From: PALSA-926 sp964476835 | GTDB taxonomy: Bacteria; Pseudomonadota; Alphaproteobacteria; Micavibrionales; UBA2020 | Assembly (NCBI GenBank): GCA_964476835.1 | Contig: CAYZCE010000034.1 | Location: 1 to 14,423, forward strand | Direction: 5' to 3' | Length of the DNA stretch: 14,423 nucleotides | Shown here: piece by piece, positions 13,310-14,423 of the stretch | Layout of the letters: each line of letters starts with the position of its first letter | Numbering within the stretch: position 1 is the stretch's first letter | The notes under the pieces: model-generated | The model's input: the letters and a program-made list of their open reading frames with translations, nothing else | Database searches by the model: none | What the model was told of the DNA's origin: nothing | Position numbers and translations under genes: made by a program

Positions 13310-14423
13310 TTACGCGACTTTGCCGAACAGGTCGTACTCGTCGGATTTCGTGATCTTGACGTTGACGATGTCGCCTTGCTGGAGATCTTTTCCGGTCACG
13401 TGCACGACGCCGTCGATCTCGGGCGCGTCGCCCTGGCTGCGGCCGAGGAAGCCGTTCTCGGCCATGTCGTCGATGATGACGGGGATGGTGCGGCCGACCT
13501 TGAGCTTCAGGCGTTCCGCGCTGATCTCCTGCTGCAGCGCCATGAAGCGGTGCCAGCGTTCTTCCTTCACTTCTTCAGGCACGGCGCCGGGGAGGTCGTT
13601 GGCTTTCGCGCCCGTCACGGGCTCGTACTTGAAGCAGCCGACGCGGTCGAGCTTCACTTCCTTCATCCACTCCAGCAGGAATTCGAAATCGGCGTCCGTC
13701 TCGCCGGGGAAGCCGACGATGAAGGTGGAGCGGATGGTGAGGTCGGGGCAATACTTGCGCCAGTTCTGGATGCGCTCCAGCGTCTTTTCCTGGTGCGCGG
13801 GGCGGCGCATGTTCTTCAGGACGTTGGGCGAGGCGTGTTGGAAGGGGATGTCGATGTAGGGCAGGATCTTGCCGTCGTTCATCAGTTCCAACGCTTCGTC
13901 GACGTGCGGATACGGGTAGACGTAGTGCAGGCGGATCCACGCGCCCAACTCGCCGAGTTCGCGGCAGAGGTCGATGAACTTGGTGCGGATCGTGCGGTTC
14001 TTCCACGGATAGGCTTGGTATTTGGTGTCGATGCCGTAGGCACTGGTGTCTTGCGAAATCACGAGGATTTCTTTGACGCCGGCTTTCACAAGGCGCTCGC
14101 CTTCGGCCAAGACCTGGATGATCGGACGCGAGACGAGATCGCCGCGCAAGCTCGGGATGATGCAGAAGGTGCAGCGGTTGTTGCAGCCCTCGGAAATCTT
14201 CATGTAGGCGTAGTGCCGCGGCGTCAGCTTGAGGCCGGCCTCCGGCACGAGGTCGACGAACCGGTTCGGCACCGGCGGCAGGTGCAGGTTCACCGCGTTG
14301 ACCACATCCTCGTACTGATGCGGCCCGGTGACGGCCAGCACGCTAGGATGCGCGTCGCGGATCATCTGCTCCTCGACGCCGAGGCACCCGGTAACGATGA
14401 CGCGGCCATTTTCGTTGAGCGCT
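13310..14423 (-). CDS. rimO: Ribosomal protein S12 methylthiotransferase, N-terminus missing
   Basis: About 370 C-terminal residues are in the window; the first 70-80 lie past its right edge. RimO is a radical SAM enzyme that adds a methylthio group to a conserved Asp of ribosomal protein S12. The reading frame enters as ALNENGRVIVTGCLGVEEQM, where the Cys of TGCLG is a ligand of the N-terminal auxiliary Fe-S cluster. The radical SAM triad is SEGCNNRCTFCIIPSLRG (C-x3-C-x2-C). RimO-type segments follow: LHYVYPYPHVDEALELM, LPYIDIPFQHASPNVLKNM and TFIVGFPGETDADFEFLL. A TRAM-like domain forms the end (about the last 65 residues, VGRTIPVIIDD to LFGKVA). The MIRDAHPSVLAVTGPHQYE segment marks RimO rather than MiaB. 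The ATG at 14363-14365 is internal, not the start. The stop sits directly against the shared terminator. Confidence 0.96.
   Translation of the reverse strand, partial: ALNENGRVIVTGCLGVEEQMIRDAHPSVLAVTGPHQYEDVVNAVNLHLPPVPNRFVDLVPEAGLKLTPRHYAYMKISEGCNNRCTFCIIPSLRGDLVSRPIIQVLAEGERLVKAGVKEILVISQDTSAYGIDTKYQAYPWKNRTIRTKFIDLCRELGELGAWIRLHYVYPYPHVDEALELMNDGKILPYIDIPFQHASPNVLKNMRRPAHQEKTLERIQNWRKYCPDLTIRSTFIVGFPGETDADFEFLLEWMKEVKLDRVGCFKYEPVTGAKANDLPGAVPEEVKEERWHRFMALQQEISAERLKLKVGRTIPVIIDDMAENGFLGRSQGDAPEIDGVVHVTGKDLQQGDIVNVKITKSDEYDLFGKVA

Overview
This 14.4 kb stretch looks like the chromosome of an alphaproteobacterium. It is GC-rich with short intergenic gaps, and it carries a five-step histidine-utilisation (hut) gene set, a large classical autotransporter, mscL and rimO. 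I cannot name a genus from the sequence alone. No tRNA, rRNA, CRISPR array, insertion sequence or prophage gene is visible.

Region 1 (1-6080) is the hut cluster. It begins with the C-terminal third of urocanase (hutU, cut by the window edge). An unrecognised 143-residue protein follows on the opposite strand. Next come hutH (histidine ammonia-lyase) and hutG (N-formylglutamate amidohydrolase), translationally overlapped on the + strand. hutI (imidazolonepropionase) lies on the - strand and hutF (formimidoylglutamate deiminase) on the + strand, divergent from hutI. Having both hutF and hutG implies the route histidine -> urocanate -> imidazolonepropionate -> formimidoylglutamate -> formylglutamate -> glutamate + formate, releasing two ammonia. 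The cluster is spread over at least four transcription units. No hutC regulator or transporter lies in the window.

Region 2 (6081-11173) is one gene for a 1673-residue autotransporter. It has a signal peptide, a passenger of about 1,350 residues built largely from degenerate repeats of about 50-65 residues, and a C-terminal beta-barrel ending in Phe. It is the most distinctive object here. I see no catalytic motif in the passenger, so it is best treated as a beta-helical surface protein of unknown ligand.

Region 3 (11170-12634, - strand) holds a small alpha/beta hydrolase and an Ala/Pro-rich exported protein with a Lys-rich core. The hydrolase resembles the hydrolase half of hydrolase-OsmC fusion proteins. 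A perfect-stem terminator separates the two genes.

Region 4 (12635-14423) holds mscL on the + strand and, convergent to it, rimO on the - strand (its N-terminus lies beyond the window). They share a bidirectional terminator.

Three of the four convergent gene pairs have stop codons that overlap or nearly touch, leaving no room for a terminator between them. I found no convincing new multi-gene system. The leads are the autotransporter and its leader, the unknown gene between hutU and hutH, and the exported low-complexity protein.
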